Of a stretch of 64,000 bases of DNA, positions 34,736-45,471 are shown piece after piece. The position numbers and the translations under genes were made by a program. Location: NCBI GenBank assembly GCA_021292165.1, contig JAHFWL010000251.1, forward strand, positions 104,290 to 168,289, read 5' to 3'. Below the pieces are notes generated by a model, which saw only the letters and a program-made list of their open reading frames with translations, was not told the origin of the DNA and searched no databases. Positions within the stretch are counted from its first letter, which is position 1, and each line of letters begins with the position of its first letter. The stretch comes from Shinisaurus crocodilurus (Eukaryota; Chordata; Lepidosauria; Squamata; Shinisauridae).

Positions 34736-35796
34736 AGAGGTTTTAAAAGAGAGTGATTCATTCCCTCTATTTCTGATGTTCAGGCTGCGAATGCCATTTC
34801 TTATGTCACCAAAGTGTCACCACATACACACATGAGGGAAGTAACAGCAGGCTTGGTTTTATAGCAGTCCCCCCCCCAAAAAAAAATCTTTAGAAACAAA
34901 TCCTGAAGCAGAGATATTTTGGCCTATGTCTCCCATCAATCCTCACCATTGGCTATGCTATCTAGCGCTGATGGGAGTTGTAGGCCAACACATCTGGAGA
35001 GCAACAAGTTGACCCCTGGCCTAAGGTAAGGAGCTGCCAAACAGCCCAAGGTGGACTGAGCATGCTCATTGGCCATGGAATGCTGACCGACTGTTTTTGG
35101 GGTAAATGGGGAAAAAATGAAAATGGGGTAATGGAGTGGAGAATCCTGAACAGCAGCATTCCACACTGCAACCTTTGTTGCAGGTCCCACTTGGACAATC
35201 TCATGAGTGACTAATTTATCTTTCAATATGACAGCGGGAAGTTAAGTTCAAAGGAGAGCATGTAATGAGAATCTGCCTTATTTGGCTTAGTCTCTATTGC
35301 TTTTCATCTGCTGACCTTCATTTTCAGATCTCCAAACTCTCTGTTTAGTTAGTCTGTATAAACCTCACTGGATTATTTTTTTTTTAAAGTTAAATTTTCA
35401 ATTGCCTCTGGTGTTGGAACACAGCATGATTTTTCCCTGCCAAAACATCTGTGCATGGTCCACTTTTCTTCTGGTTGTTGTGGCTGAGAAGGTAAATCCT
35501 TTTTTTTAAGGCTGGCATGATTAAAATCCAACTGTATTGTCAATATCAATGAGTGAGAACAAAGAGTTATTAAAATGTTCACGTTGATGAAATTCCATAA
35601 ACATAGCAATTCATGCAGATGAGGCACTGGAAGAAGAGAGTGAACGAAGGGTAGGCCAAGAGAAAGAAAGGCATTGGCCAAGAAAAAGAAGGATGGTAAA
35701 GTTAACTAGGAAGGAAAGTTGGGATCAGTAGCAGGGCCAGGTTTCCATATACAGTCCCAACATTTGACTGTAGATTGCAAGTTCTATGGATCAGAA
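34736..35796. other. noncoding DNA with a hAT-MITE fragment
   Basis: 34930-35022 has GATGGGAGTTGTAGGCCAAC and a CATCTGGAGAGCAAC end, a piece of the family at 3756 and 45472. The rest is unique. Confidence 0.55.
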
Positions 35797-36039
35797 TTCC
35801 CTTCCCCCCGGCCACGTGCAACTGTGGGCGGGAAGAATTTTGCGCGCGGGAGAAAGGAGAGTGAGACCACTATGGGGTGATCTCACCCTCCAATGAGATG
35901 CAAGGGTGGAGCGTGCAGGGCCGTTATTAGGCCCGCATGCCCACACTCTGGGCTCTTTCTTTGCAGCTGCTTCGAAAGGAGAGATACAGCCTTCCTACTA
36001 GGACATTCACTCTACTGGTTTGGTTTGGTGGTTGTGTGC

Positions 36040-36678
36040 AGGGCCGGCGCTACCGCTAGGCCAACTAGGCGGTTGCCTAGGGCGCGCGGCTGAAGAGGGC
36101 TCGCGGCTGAAGAGGGCGCGGAAACGCTGCGCTCCTCTTCGCTGCCGCTGCGCCACCCCGCCAGGCCTCCGCCTCCGCTGCAGCCGCCCCCGCCTCCCCA
36201 CCCTCCTGCCTGCTGCCGCCGCCGCGCCTCCCCCCGCTCGCTCGCTCGCCGCTGCGCTTCCCCCCTCCCGCCCGCCCGCCCGCTCGCCCGCCGCTGCACC
36301 TCCCACCGCCATCGCCACCCCCCCGTCACCCCCCCCAACCCCCCGTCACCTACCTTCGTCGCGTCGCTTCCGGAGCCCCGCCCGCGTTATTTGGCGGGAG
36401 GAACCAGGGCAGAAGGGCTTAAACAGCCCTGTTGCCATGGTTTCCCCTGGCAAAAAACAGTGCGGGGGTCCTGTCGCGTCGCTTCAGGAGGAGGAGGAGG
36501 AGGAGGCAGCAGCAGCAGCAGCAGCAGCCGCCGCCGCCGCCGCCGCCGCCGCAGCCAGGGCGGGGGGGAAGGTAGGTTGGTGGTGGCAGCGCAGGTTTTT
36601 TTTTTTTTCCTGCTTTGAAGGGGGGGGGCGCTAAATATTTTTTCGCCTGGGGCGCCAAACTGCCCTGCACCGGTCCTG
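36040..36678. mobile_element. hAT-like non-autonomous element with 8-bp TSD
   Basis: The TIR CAGGGCCGGCGC and the complement of its right end (CAGGACCGGTGC) match at 10 of 12 bases. GTTGTGTG lies immediately outside on both sides (36032-36039 and 36679-36686), an exact 8-bp duplication as made by hAT transposases. The interior is GC-rich with AGG, CAG and CGC triplet runs (36487-36555). No transposase. The long open frames (such as 36020-36634) are triplet artefacts. Confidence 0.9.
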
Positions 36679-37998
36679 GTTGTGTGTGATTGTCTGTTAC
36701 TGGATGTGCGTGTGGATGTGTGTGCGTGTGTGTCTGTGAGATCTGTTTGGGGAGTGGCGTTGTTGGGGGTGCTAAGGGTGGGTTCCGGCCTTCCTCCCTC
36801 CCACCCGGCTTTTCCTTGTTAGCTTCCCCCCTTCCGCTCCTTACGCGCACTTCTCCTTGCTATCCCCGGCCGCTGGCCGGGTTTCCTGATGGGCCTGGAC
36901 CCCGGCCTGCATGCTGTGGCCACCGGCTGTGGTTTGGGCGCAAGGGATCCTCCGCTGCCTCCCAACCGCTCTGCCCAGTCCTTCCAGCCTGCTCCCGCTT
37001 GTGCCAGGCGCGGTTTGCAGCGGCCCTTTAAATCATGGCTGGTGCTGCGGCAGCACTTCCCGCCTCCCTTATTCTATCCTTATTGGGGGGGGGGCTTACC
37101 TGTGGTACCGGACGAGCGTTTACGGTGCGGTGGCTCACTGCGCCTGGTTGGCGCCACGGCGGCCTTTCCGCTTCCCTCCCGGCTGCTCCTCCTCTCCTGG
37201 TCGTTGCGGCGTGTGTCCAGCGCCGCGCTTGGTTGGGCCTTTATCTGGCCCCGTGCATTCTGCCTAGCCTTTTCCACAACTGCAAAGGGGGTGGGGTATT
37301 GGCTCCTGGTGGTCCTGGGAAGCTGCCTGGCGCGTTCTCCCTTTCCAGGCCCTTGCTTCCGTGCAGCGCGCCTTTGACTGGGGTCAGGGTTGCTGTCGCA
37401 TTTCCTGGCGCTGCCCTCGACGGCTATTGCTGCGCCACCTTTCAGCCGCTGCCGTGGCGTGGGACCGGGGGTGCGCTTGATTCGGCCGCAGCAGGCCTGG
37501 CCCTGCGTCTTCCGCCAGGCGAGTGTGCCCGCGGCTTGTCCTCTGGGGGTAGGATACACCCCCTGTATTTTATCTCCCCCCGCCTTTTCTTTGCTTCATT
37601 CAGGTCCTTCCAGCCTTCTCCACCGCCTCTGCGGTGCTTTCCCCCGGGTCTATCTGATTGATTTTCTTTAACTGCAGGGCCAACGTTGTCCGGCTACGGG
37701 CTGGGTTTCTGGACATTGTTCTACCTTGCAGGGTTGTTGTCCAGTGTTCTATTTGCAGTTTTAATTATTTAATTTGGATTGGCCTTTTGCCTCTGTACTA
37801 CCTTTAAGGGTTGTTGTTTTCTCTGTTTACCCAATTAATTTGCAATTGACCTGAGGTTTATTCTTGCCTACCTTGCAGGGTCATTGTTCATAATTATATA
37901 ACTATATCCAGTTAATTCCTGCAATTGACCTTAATAATCCAAATTGTGTGTATCTTTCTTTATCTTACGTTGTTCTCCAGTCTCTTACAGGTGCAGCC

Positions 37999-39681
37999 AT
38001 GCCTTCCAAGAAGGGACAGGGTGGCAGAAAAGGGAAAGGGCGGGCACCAAAACATGGGCTTAAACGCCCGCACCCGCCGGCCCTCTCCTCTTCTTCCGAT
38101 GATGAAGCACCTGATCTTTCTGCAATTCTCCGCCGCTTGGAGGCGGTCGAGCTTGGCCGTGGTCTTCCTCATGCAGCACAGCCGCAAGATGCTAGGCCGG
38201 AACACAGGGAGGGGTCAAGGGGGAGGCACAAGACACATAAGCAATTACTCTTGTCTATTGCTTCACGTTTAGATGCCATCGAAGCGGGTACCAGCTCAGT
38301 GCCTCATCCCCCTACTTCGGATGCCCAAGAACCTTCGTGCCAGGTTGAACCTACCGCGCCATCATTGCCTGTGGCCTCGGAGCAAATACACCCACCTGCC
38401 TCCCCGCAGTTATCAACAGCGCTGGTTGCCTCGTCATCTACACAGCCATCTGGCGAGAGTCCTTCGATCAGACGGCTTTAGCTGCCTTGAAGAGATTTAT
38501 CGCACTTATTACACAGCCCTCAAGGCCCTTTGCCTGTCGCTGAAGCTTCTCACATTGCACAGCCTATAGCGTTGGTTCCTGTGACGTCACCACAGGAGAC
38601 CACGAGTGGTTCTTCTCACACAGCACTGCCTGCAACACTGGCCCTAACTCCTGTGACTTCCTCGCAGGGGTCCTCTAGTGTTGCTTCATTAACACCTAGT
38701 TCGCAGCACCTGGGGTCCACGGATACTGTCGGGTCCAGTCCAGTGACTGTTTCTGTGAGTGCTGATGTGGGGGTAGTGACATCTGCTCCTCCTGTGTTTA
38801 TGCCCACGGTTACTACTACACTTTCCTCCCCCATCCTGGCCTGCGCCTCTGTTTGGTCTGGTCCTGCAGGTCGCGTGGCCCTCCCTTCTAAGGGTTCTTT
38901 GGCCTCAGCATCAGTAGACAATTACCCTAATGTGGGCGAGAACGTTATCCCACCAGGTGCTACGTCTTTCCCACTGGGTTACCATCTCTCTCCTGCTACC
39001 AAGGAGAAGATCCTGAGGGGAGAATTTGTTGATATATTCTCCCTTCTGAATCGTGAACCTGACGTACTGGATAAGGACAAGGGTCGTGACAGGGACCAGG
39101 ACAAAATAAAAAAGAAAAAGCCTGCCTGCACATGGGCCAATTGGCTGCCAGGGTTTTTTATCTATATGGGCATAGTGCAACAGGAATTCCCAGACAGGGG
39201 TTTGATCCTTACCAAATACATCGATATCATATATTGAGCGTATTCTGGTTTTGAAGGATCGGCTTGGTTGGCGTATGATGAGGCCTTCCACAAGTAGGCC
39301 GCCTTTGATCATCTGCTGCGGTGGGACTTCAAGGATAATGAACTTTGGATGGAATACATGCTTCCATCCCGGCCCATTATTGGTGAGAGATCAGAAAGTG
39401 GGCATGTCCTAGCCAAAGCAATGATCCCATCCATGCCCCGCAGTGGTGCAGGGCAGTCCACCCAATCGAGGTCTGTATGCTGGGAGTATTCTTCCAAGGG
39501 TGCTTGCTCCCGCATTAACTGTTCCTTTCGTCATGAATGCGGGACGTGTAGCGGCCAGCACCCCTCTTCATCTTGTTTCCGGAACAGGGGTCGCCGGGGC
39601 CCCAACAAGCCTAATGAGGGTAACAAACTGCCCCAAGGATCTGGGCCTAAGCCTCCTCCAAAAGGGTCCCAGCCCAATTAA
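37999..39681 (+). pseudogene. Ngaro-like Gag with CCCH and CCHC-type fingers
   Basis: A single reading frame of 560 codons runs from ATG 37999 to TAA 39679-39681, interrupted by only four stops (TAG 38479, TGA shortly after, TGA 39235, TAG near 39294). The last two are explained by C-to-T changes in CGA and CAG. The N-terminus is basic (MPSKKGQGGRKGKGR). The middle is Ser/Thr/Pro-rich. The C-terminal core contains HLSPATKEKILRGEFVDIF and WLAYDEAFHK. Then comes C-x8-C-x4-C-x3-H (CWEY...CSFRH), followed by C-x2-C-x3-H-x4-C. Gag would package the element RNA. The ATG follows a pyrimidine tract and CAG, a possible splice acceptor. The pseudogene call rests on the stops. Confidence 0.8.
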
Positions 39682-39682
39682 A

Positions 39683-40329
39683 GTTCATTCATTATGTAGG
39701 TTGCTTCAATTCTATCCCCGACGCGAGGATGCAAAATATTTATTTGAGGGTTTTTATTTTGGTTTTAAGATCCCTTTTCAAGGTCCTAGGGTGCCGTATA
39801 TGTCACGCAACCAGAAGCCCGTTTCTGATTTGGCTAATGTGGTCGCAGCAAAAATCTCCAAGGAGGTGTCTGCTGGGAGGGTTCTCGGACCGTTCCCTGC
39901 TCCACCTGTACCCACGCTTCGGGTCTCTCCTTTGGGTATTGTTCCCAAGAAGGCCCCGGGCGAATATCACCTTATTCATAACTTGTCCTTTCCCAGGGGG
40001 GCGTCGGTCAATGATGCCATCCCGGCACATTTATGCTCTGTGCACTATGCCTCTTTTGATTCAGCAGTCTCTATGGTCCGCAATTGCGGAACCGGCGCCC
40101 TCATGGGAAAATGCGATATTAAATCTGCATTCCGTTTGCTCCCCGTGCACCCTGACGATTTTGACCTGCTCGGTTTTTCTTTTCAAGGTCAGTTTTTCAT
40201 TGATAGAGCTATGCCTATGGGCTGCTCTATCTCTTGCTTCGCTTTTGAGCAATTTAGTTCCTTCCTGGATTGGGCCTTGAGGAATCGGACCGGGCTTAGT
40301 CAAGTCGTCCACTATTTAGATGATTTTCT
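39683..40329 (+). pseudogene. Ngaro-like reverse transcriptase, N-terminal part
   Basis: The frame is +1 relative to Gag and overlaps its end. Motifs in order: LRVSPLGIVPKKAPGEYHLI (fingers), MGKCDIKSAFRLLPVHP (motif A with catalytic Asp), MPMGCSISCFAFEQF (motif B) and VHYLDD (motif C) at its extreme end. This is a DIRS/Ngaro-type RT that would copy the element RNA. Immediately after YLDDF the frame runs into a T-rich tract of an inserted L1, which truncates the polypeptide. Confidence 0.85.
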
Positions 40330-40980
40330 CTTTTTTTTTCTTTTTTTTTTTTTAAATTTTTATTTATATTTTTAAAGAACACACATACACAAAAAAAAAC
40401 ATAAACCTACAAATCATACACTACAAGTGCACCCGTCACCCCAGGGCCAAAACCAATTCTATCCACATAATCCATTATTAATCTATATTCCAAAAATACT
40501 TCATATCATGACATGGCTTACTCCCTTTCCCCTTTACTAAAACATAATCTTAAAATGACCCCCATATTTCCTTAAAATTATTTTTCTTTAATTGTCCCCT
40601 TTTACATTTAATACTACATGTTAGTTTATCATTTAAAGCAATATCCCAAACCTCTTTATACCAGTCTATTATTAAATACTGATGTTGAACTTTCCAATTC
40701 CTTGCAATCAATAATCTCCCTGCCGCTAATAAACTTACAATTAGTTCCTTTTTCTCTTGTGAGCACAAAAGTTTCTCCGTTATTGATAACAATGCTAATT
40801 TTGGACAGACCTCCACATTAATACCAATAATTAGTGAAATTTCTCCAAAAAATTTATTCCAAAAATCCAATACGCTTTTACAGCTCCACCACATATGAGC
40901 ATAAGTACCAAGTTCCTGGCATCCTCTCCAACACAATGGAGCACAATTACTATCTATTTTATTTAATCTTACTGGAGTCA

Positions 40981-41076
40981 AATACCATCTCCAAACAGTT
41001 TTTAAAAAATTCTTTTATTCTTACTGACATATTTCTTAATATACGTCTGCCCCAAATATTTCTCCACCCCGCATTT
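40981..41076. repeat. 96-bp inverted duplication, arm 1
   Basis: This part of the L1 (plus strand starts AATACCATCTCCAAACAG, ends CCACCCCGCATTT) is present again as its exact reverse complement at 41742-41837. By L1 protein order it is the authentic location. Confidence 0.9.
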
Positions 41077-41741
41077 GATATCTCCTCCTCAAATTCCATT
41101 TCCCACATCATCTTAAGGTTGTCTTTTTTCGCTTCAATCCTCTGCATCATTTTATATATCTCCTAGTTAACCCTCTAGAAGAAACATTCCCTTCTATAAG
41201 TTCTCTAGACAACACTTTCTTTTCAAATCCAGTAAACTCCCTCTCATACTCGTTTTTCTTTTTCCATTTCTTAGTCCACTGATCTAATTGCATTAAATTT
41301 AACCACGAAATTCTATCTGGCCCAATCATTTCCGATATTTGTTGTCTAGTCTCAATTTTTCCCATCCAATCCATTAATTTGATAACCTTATTTTCCCTAA
41401 ATATTGCCTCCCAATGCTGTGCATTTACTGGAAAGTCCTCCATTGCTACAACTGGAGTTAACGGTGATATCCCTGGTATAAAGATCTGTCTGTTACTATT
41501 CCAAATCCCTACCATATTTTTCAGGAAGGGATTTTCTATTCTTTTTACACTAGTAATACTTTTTTTTGAAAATAAAAAAATTTCCATCCCCATTTCTATT
41601 TCCTGCGTTTCTATTTCTAACCACAAAATATTCTTCCTAACTAAAATATCCATAATAAACCTTAACTGATTAGCTATATAATACCACTTGATATTAGGAA
41701 GGCCAAGCCCCCCTTCTTTTTGGGATTTATACCATTTCTCC

Positions 41742-41837
41742 AAATGCGGGGTGGAGAAATATTTGGGGCAGACGTATATTAAGAAATATGTCAGTAAGAA
41801 TAAAAGAATTTTTTAAAAACTGTTTGGAGATGGTATT
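41742..41837. repeat. 96-bp inverted duplication, arm 2 (inserted copy)
   Basis: Exact reverse complement of 40981-41076, starting AAATGCGGGGTGGAG and ending GGAGATGGTATT. It interrupts the L1 ORF2 frame between ARITKWYK and KWYKSQKEGG. A GGTATAAA word (minus strand) lies on both sides of it. Probably a template-switch product formed during reverse transcription. Confidence 0.88.
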
Positions 41838-42126
41838 TATACCACTTAGTAATCCTCGCCTTTTTCCCCCCATTACAAAAATTATTAATTATTGCTTGCC
41901 ATTCCCTAATTTCCTTCTCTGATAAACTACTTGGTATCATTCTAAATAAAAAAATTATCTTTGGTAATATCGTCATTTTTATCAAAGCTATTCTACCAAA
42001 CCATGAAAGTCCAATTTTATTATATTCCTCTATCTTTTTTTTTACCTCATTCTTTAACTTTCTAAAATTTTGTTCTACTATTTTTTCTAACTCTTTTAAA
42101 ATATCTATACCTAAATATTTAATCAT

Positions 42127-43017
42127 TATTTAGATGATTTTCTGTTTGCCGGACCACAAGGCACTATTCAGTGTGCTTTTCTTATGCAACAATTCCAGGA
42201 CGTGGCGGACTATCTGGGTGTTCCTCTTGCCCAGGAAAAGACTGAGGGGCCCTTGTCTACTCTGGTTTTTCTGGGCATTGAGATGGACTCCGTCCAGCAA
42301 TGTTCCCGGCTCCCGGCGGACAAACTAGTCACTCTCCGGGAGCGGGTCTTGGGTGTATTACACTCCGGCAGACTACGCTCAGGGAATTGCAGGAACTGGT
42401 AGGTCACCTTAATTTTGCTTGCCAGGTATTTGCCCTGGAACGGGCGTTTCTACAGCGCCTGTGCTTTGCCATGCGGGGCCTCAAGTGACCACATCACAGG
42501 CTCCGTGTGAAATGCCATGCATGGAGATTTGTCTGTCTGGCTTAAATTCCTTTCTCAATTTAATGGTGTCTCCTTCTGGAGACGAGATCGGTTTTTGGAG
42601 GCCGATTTCCGAGTCCATTCTGATGCTTCCGGGTTGCTGGGCTTTGGGGTTATATTCAGGGATATGTGGTGTGCCGGACTGTGGCCAGAGGATTGGAAGG
42701 GCTGCTGGTTGGTGCCGCGACCTCACTTTCCTGGAATTTTTTCCCATCTATGTAGCTGTTCATCTATGGCATGCAGCCTTCTCTAATTCAGTGGTCCACT
42801 TTTGGTGTGACAACATTGCCACAGTCCAGGTCATCAATACCTTGTCTTCCAGTAATCCCAGAGTGATGTTTTTAGTTCGAGCCTTCACATTGCAGTGCCT
42901 GCGTCACAATATCCTTTTCCATGCCTGGCATATCCCGGGTCTGGACAATGGCATCGCTGACGCCCTCTTTCGAGGCCAGATGCAGAGGTTTCGCGAATTA
43001 GCCCCTAAGGTTAGCCC
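42127..43017 (+). pseudogene. Ngaro-like RT C-terminus and RNase H
   Basis: After the second target duplication the RT resumes with YLDDFLFAG and LGVPLAQEKTEGPLSTLVFL (thumb/connection), then LRELQELVGHLNFACQVF in another frame. RNase H follows: FRVHSDASGLLGFGVIF (first Asp), LEFFPIYVAV (Glu), HFWCDNIATVQVIN (Asp) and HIPGLDNGIADALFR (last Asp). RNase H would remove the RNA strand during cDNA synthesis. Frame changes near 42365, 42500 and 42715 make it a pseudogene, although all four acidic motifs are recognisable. Confidence 0.82.
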
Positions 43018-43957
43018 ATGTCCAGTGCCAATGCCAGATTGTCTTTGGCAGATTGGCGATCTGTAGCCGAACAAGCACTCCTCCGATCCTTAGCACCCAG
43101 CACCAGAACAGCTTACGACCGCGCAGGTAGGGAGTTCCAGGTGTTCCGGGAGTTAAAATCCTTACTACTCACTTGGCCAGTGCCAGTGGAACATCTGATT
43201 CAGTTCTGTGTAACGTCCTGGAAGGGCGGTTGGTCTGTCAGGACCATCAGGGGAAAGCTTGCAGCCTTGGCCTTTATTTCCAAGGCTCAGGGCCTGGAGG
43301 AACATACTTCCGATTTCAGGATCAGGAAGATGCTGCTGGGTTGGTACTAGAGAACATCCCCCAGTACCTGATAATAGGATGCCGCTGTCCCCGGATATTT
43401 TAGTGGGTCTCCAGAGGCAGTGGTCATCTTTATGCCATTCACAGTACGAGGCAGCCCTTTTCCATGTGGCCTCATTAACAGCATTTTTCGGGGCGTTCTG
43501 TGTTTCTGAATTGGTAGCTGCTGCCAAGTCCGATGTTTCCAGGAGGGCCCTCCAGTTTTCTGATCTGAGCATGTCTTCCCGTTGTGCCCGCCTTATATTA
43601 CGCAGATCTAAGACTGATCAGGCGGGCAAAGGGACGTGGATTACGCTTTACCCATCTGCTAATGACGAGCTTTGCCCTGTGTCGGCCTTACAGGCCTTCA
43701 CTGCACTTCGAGGCCCTGGACAGGGTTACCTCTTTTGTCACAAGGATGGATCCCCTCTGACGAAATTTCAATTTTGGGCAGTGACTAGTGGTGCCTTAAA
43801 GGCCCTGGGTCTTTCAGGGTCACATTTTGGTACCCACTCTTTTCGGATTGGGGCTGCATCCACGGCTGCGGCCCTGGGTTTCCCCATGGAAAAAAATCAG
43901 GCAGTGGGTCGATGGCATTCCAAGGCCTTTCGGTCTTACGTCCGAAAATTACAGTGA
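43018..43957 (+). pseudogene. tyrosine recombinase of the Ngaro-like element
   Basis: The N-terminal SAM-like domain (APSTRTAYDRAGREFQVF, then WSVRTIRGKLAALAFISKA) is in one frame to 43350. A one-base shift near 43345 leads to the catalytic domain. RRSKTDQAGKG supplies the beta-hairpin Lys, GTHSFRIGAAST the H-x-x-R and GRWHSKAFRSYVR the nucleophilic Tyr. The first catalytic Arg, expected in the AFFGxxRxSEL block, is Cys here (GAFCVSELV, codon TGT, one C-to-T step from CGT). The enzyme would integrate circular cDNA by recombination. The frameshift and the lost Arg make it inactive. Confidence 0.85.
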
Positions 43958-44009
43958 AGGTTGCTGCCGCTGTTGCGTTTGTTTTTCAGATTGTTCATCT
44001 GTTGGGAGG

Positions 44010-44592
44010 ATGCTTCGCGTCTTGATCTGTGGACACAGCATGGTGTTCTGGGCGAAGCAGAGAGCCGATCGTTCGGGCCTGGGATCTCATCTCGGGATCG
44101 ACAGCATGGCCACTATCCAATGGCTTGGTCGGCGTGGCATGCGGTGATCTCCTCCCAACATTGTTTTGCTCTGGCCTTGTCCGGCAGCCTCCACACGTGT
44201 TGGTGCTCCACTTGGGTGGCAACGATTTAGGCATGCTTACGGGCATGGCCTTGATTTTGCAAGTGTCTGTGGACCTTGCTGTGATTCGTTGGAGATGGCC
44301 TGGTGTCCAGATTCTCTGGTCCCACATCTTGCCACGATGCTGTTGGAGGGATACTGTCAATCCCAGTGGCCTGAATAAGGCTTGCCGGAAGGCGAACAGA
44401 GCAATCTGTAGGAGCCTTGGAGCGAGAGGCGTTGCGATTCCTCATCCCGAGATATCCTTGGCTCAGAGGGAGCTGTACCGACCGGATGGGGTGCATTTGT
44501 CTGAGATCGGCAATTTTATTTTTCTTCAGGATCTGCGAAGGGCCCTCCTGGAGGTAGTTTCCGCCAGGTGGGGGAGAAGAGACTTAGCTTAA
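44010..44592 (+). pseudogene. SGNH hydrolase of the Ngaro-like element
   Basis: ATG 44010 starts LRVLICGHSMVFWAK (block I: G-H-S in place of G-D-S). After a frame change near 44130-44150 come VLVLHLGGNDLG (block III, G-x-N-D) and YRPDGVHLSEIGN (block V, D-x-x-H). These are the Ser, Asn and Asp/His blocks of SGNH/GDSL esterases. The domain lies just after the recombinase. Its role in YR elements is unknown. The frame change makes this copy non-functional. Confidence 0.75.
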
Positions 44593-44842
44593 GCACGTCT
44601 CTCTCTGTGGCTAGTAAGTGCGGGAATAGGCAGTGGGGTTAGGGTTTTTGGTGATCATCCAATGGCACTGTTCAGGTGGCTGGCGAGACCTGTATCTCAA
44701 CGCTTGCTGAGTTTCGTGGCTCAGTGGGGGGAAATACAGTTCGTCAGTGAGGATGGACTACATCACACGGATCGGTGTTCCGTGGTGCCGTGAGGTGGCG
44801 ATTGTGAGAAAGCCTCCCAGCACCCAAGAGGGTGTAAAACTG

Positions 44843-44872
44843 GGGGGGTGGCGAAGTGCTGCGCCACCCCCC
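44843..44872. terminator. GC hairpin in the Ngaro 3' region
   Basis: GGGGGGTGGCG and CGCCACCCCCC form a perfect 11-bp stem with an 8-base loop. A polyadenylation signal AATAAA follows at about 44962-44967. It probably belongs to the element 3' terminus. A terminator role is inferred. Confidence 0.5.
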
Positions 44873-44990
44873 GGGTTTGGATGTATCTGCCCGGGATACC
44901 TCACTGGCCAATGGCCAGTTTTAGTTAGTACCCGCACTTTCACCCTTCGCAGATCTTGATTAATAAAATGTGGCCCTTTATTTACACCAT

Positions 44991-45471
44991 ATACTTGTGT
45001 CTCGCCTCTTCTTTTCCCCTTTTACGCGCGCAATGATAGTCTAGGCTGACCTTTGATAGTACTATCAACATTCTCTGCTTTTATGATTTATGTTGATCTC
45101 TAACCCAGTGTACTTAAACATATAAATTGGTCCACATCAAAATTCAGGATGTTTTTTCCCTGAGGTGTCTGGTGCTCATAAGCAATAAAAGGTAACTCAG
45201 GCAGAGATCTCAGGTCAGGCTCCCAGCAGGAGTTCTGGCTTTTTGTATATGATTCACACAAAACCCAATTTTCTTTCAGGCAATGGCTGTGCAGTCTGAC
45301 AATGATGCAACATTGCTCTTTGAAAGCTCCCTTTTGTTGTGCAGCAGGCTACAGAAGAGAAGTCTGGAGGACCCACATGTTGAAGTAGCTGATCCACATG
45401 GCCTCTCTAAATCTCTGCTTCAATAAGTTTAGTTATACATGTAGGAATCATCTCTATTAATCATTCTGAAG
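44991..45471. other. unique noncoding DNA
   Basis: Flank of the YR retrotransposon. No further repeat recognised. Confidence 0.5.

Larger units (their letters stand above)
40330..42126 (-). mobile_element. 5'-truncated L1 inserted in the Ngaro RT
   Basis: The element is on the minus strand: a poly-T tract at the left (40330-40353) is the poly-A tail. The 17-bp direct repeat TATTTAGATGATTTTCT flanks it (40313-40329 and 42127-42143), as expected of L1 target-primed insertion. About 1.8 kb of ORF2 C-terminus and 3' UTR remain. Its AT-rich composition contrasts sharply with the Ngaro host. Confidence 0.92.
40550..42126 (-). pseudogene. L1 ORF2 C-terminal fragment
   Basis: The minus-strand frame 42126-41791 gives IKYLGIDI and GLSWFGRIALIKMTILPKI, conserved L1 RT thumb motifs, then EWQAIINNFCNGGKKARIT. 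The frame is broken there by a 96-bp inverted duplication. It resumes at 41743 with KWYKSQKEGGLGLPNIKWYY and continues to 41147. A further frame, 40981-40550, contains CWRGCQELGTYAHMWWSC, the Cys-rich C-terminal region of L1 ORF2p. It lacks the endonuclease and the RT catalytic region because of 5' truncation, so it is non-functional. Confidence 0.85.
35797..44990 (+). mobile_element. Ngaro/DIRS-like tyrosine-recombinase retrotransposon (nested, dead)
   Basis: One plus-strand element in the order GC-rich leader, Gag, reverse transcriptase, RNase H, tyrosine recombinase and SGNH hydrolase, then a hairpin and AATAAA. This order, with no integrase or protease, defines YR retrotransposons. A downstream hydrolase is, to my knowledge, a feature of vertebrate Ngaro elements. 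It is disrupted by a hAT MITE (36040-36678), an L1 (40330-42126), in-frame stops in Gag and several frameshifts. The start is set where homology with 14603 begins. The end is approximate and I could not demonstrate the split direct repeats expected of Ngaro. Confidence 0.8.

Noticed and set aside
36020..36634. A 204-codon plus frame and overlapping minus frames rich in Pro, Arg, Ala, Glu
   Set aside because: They lie in a GC-rich hAT element with AGG/CAG/CGC triplet runs. Four frames are open at once and none has a domain.
36689..37671. Overlapping frames of 93-208 codons, such as 37035-37661
   Set aside because: GC-rich, stop-poor leader of the Ngaro-like element with frames open on both strands and no recognisable motif. 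A host first exon or CpG island was considered but the downstream frame is Gag.
44010..44592. Host SGNH/GDSL esterase gene
   Set aside because: It lies directly behind the tyrosine recombinase within the element and has a frameshift. No introns or separate promoter are visible.
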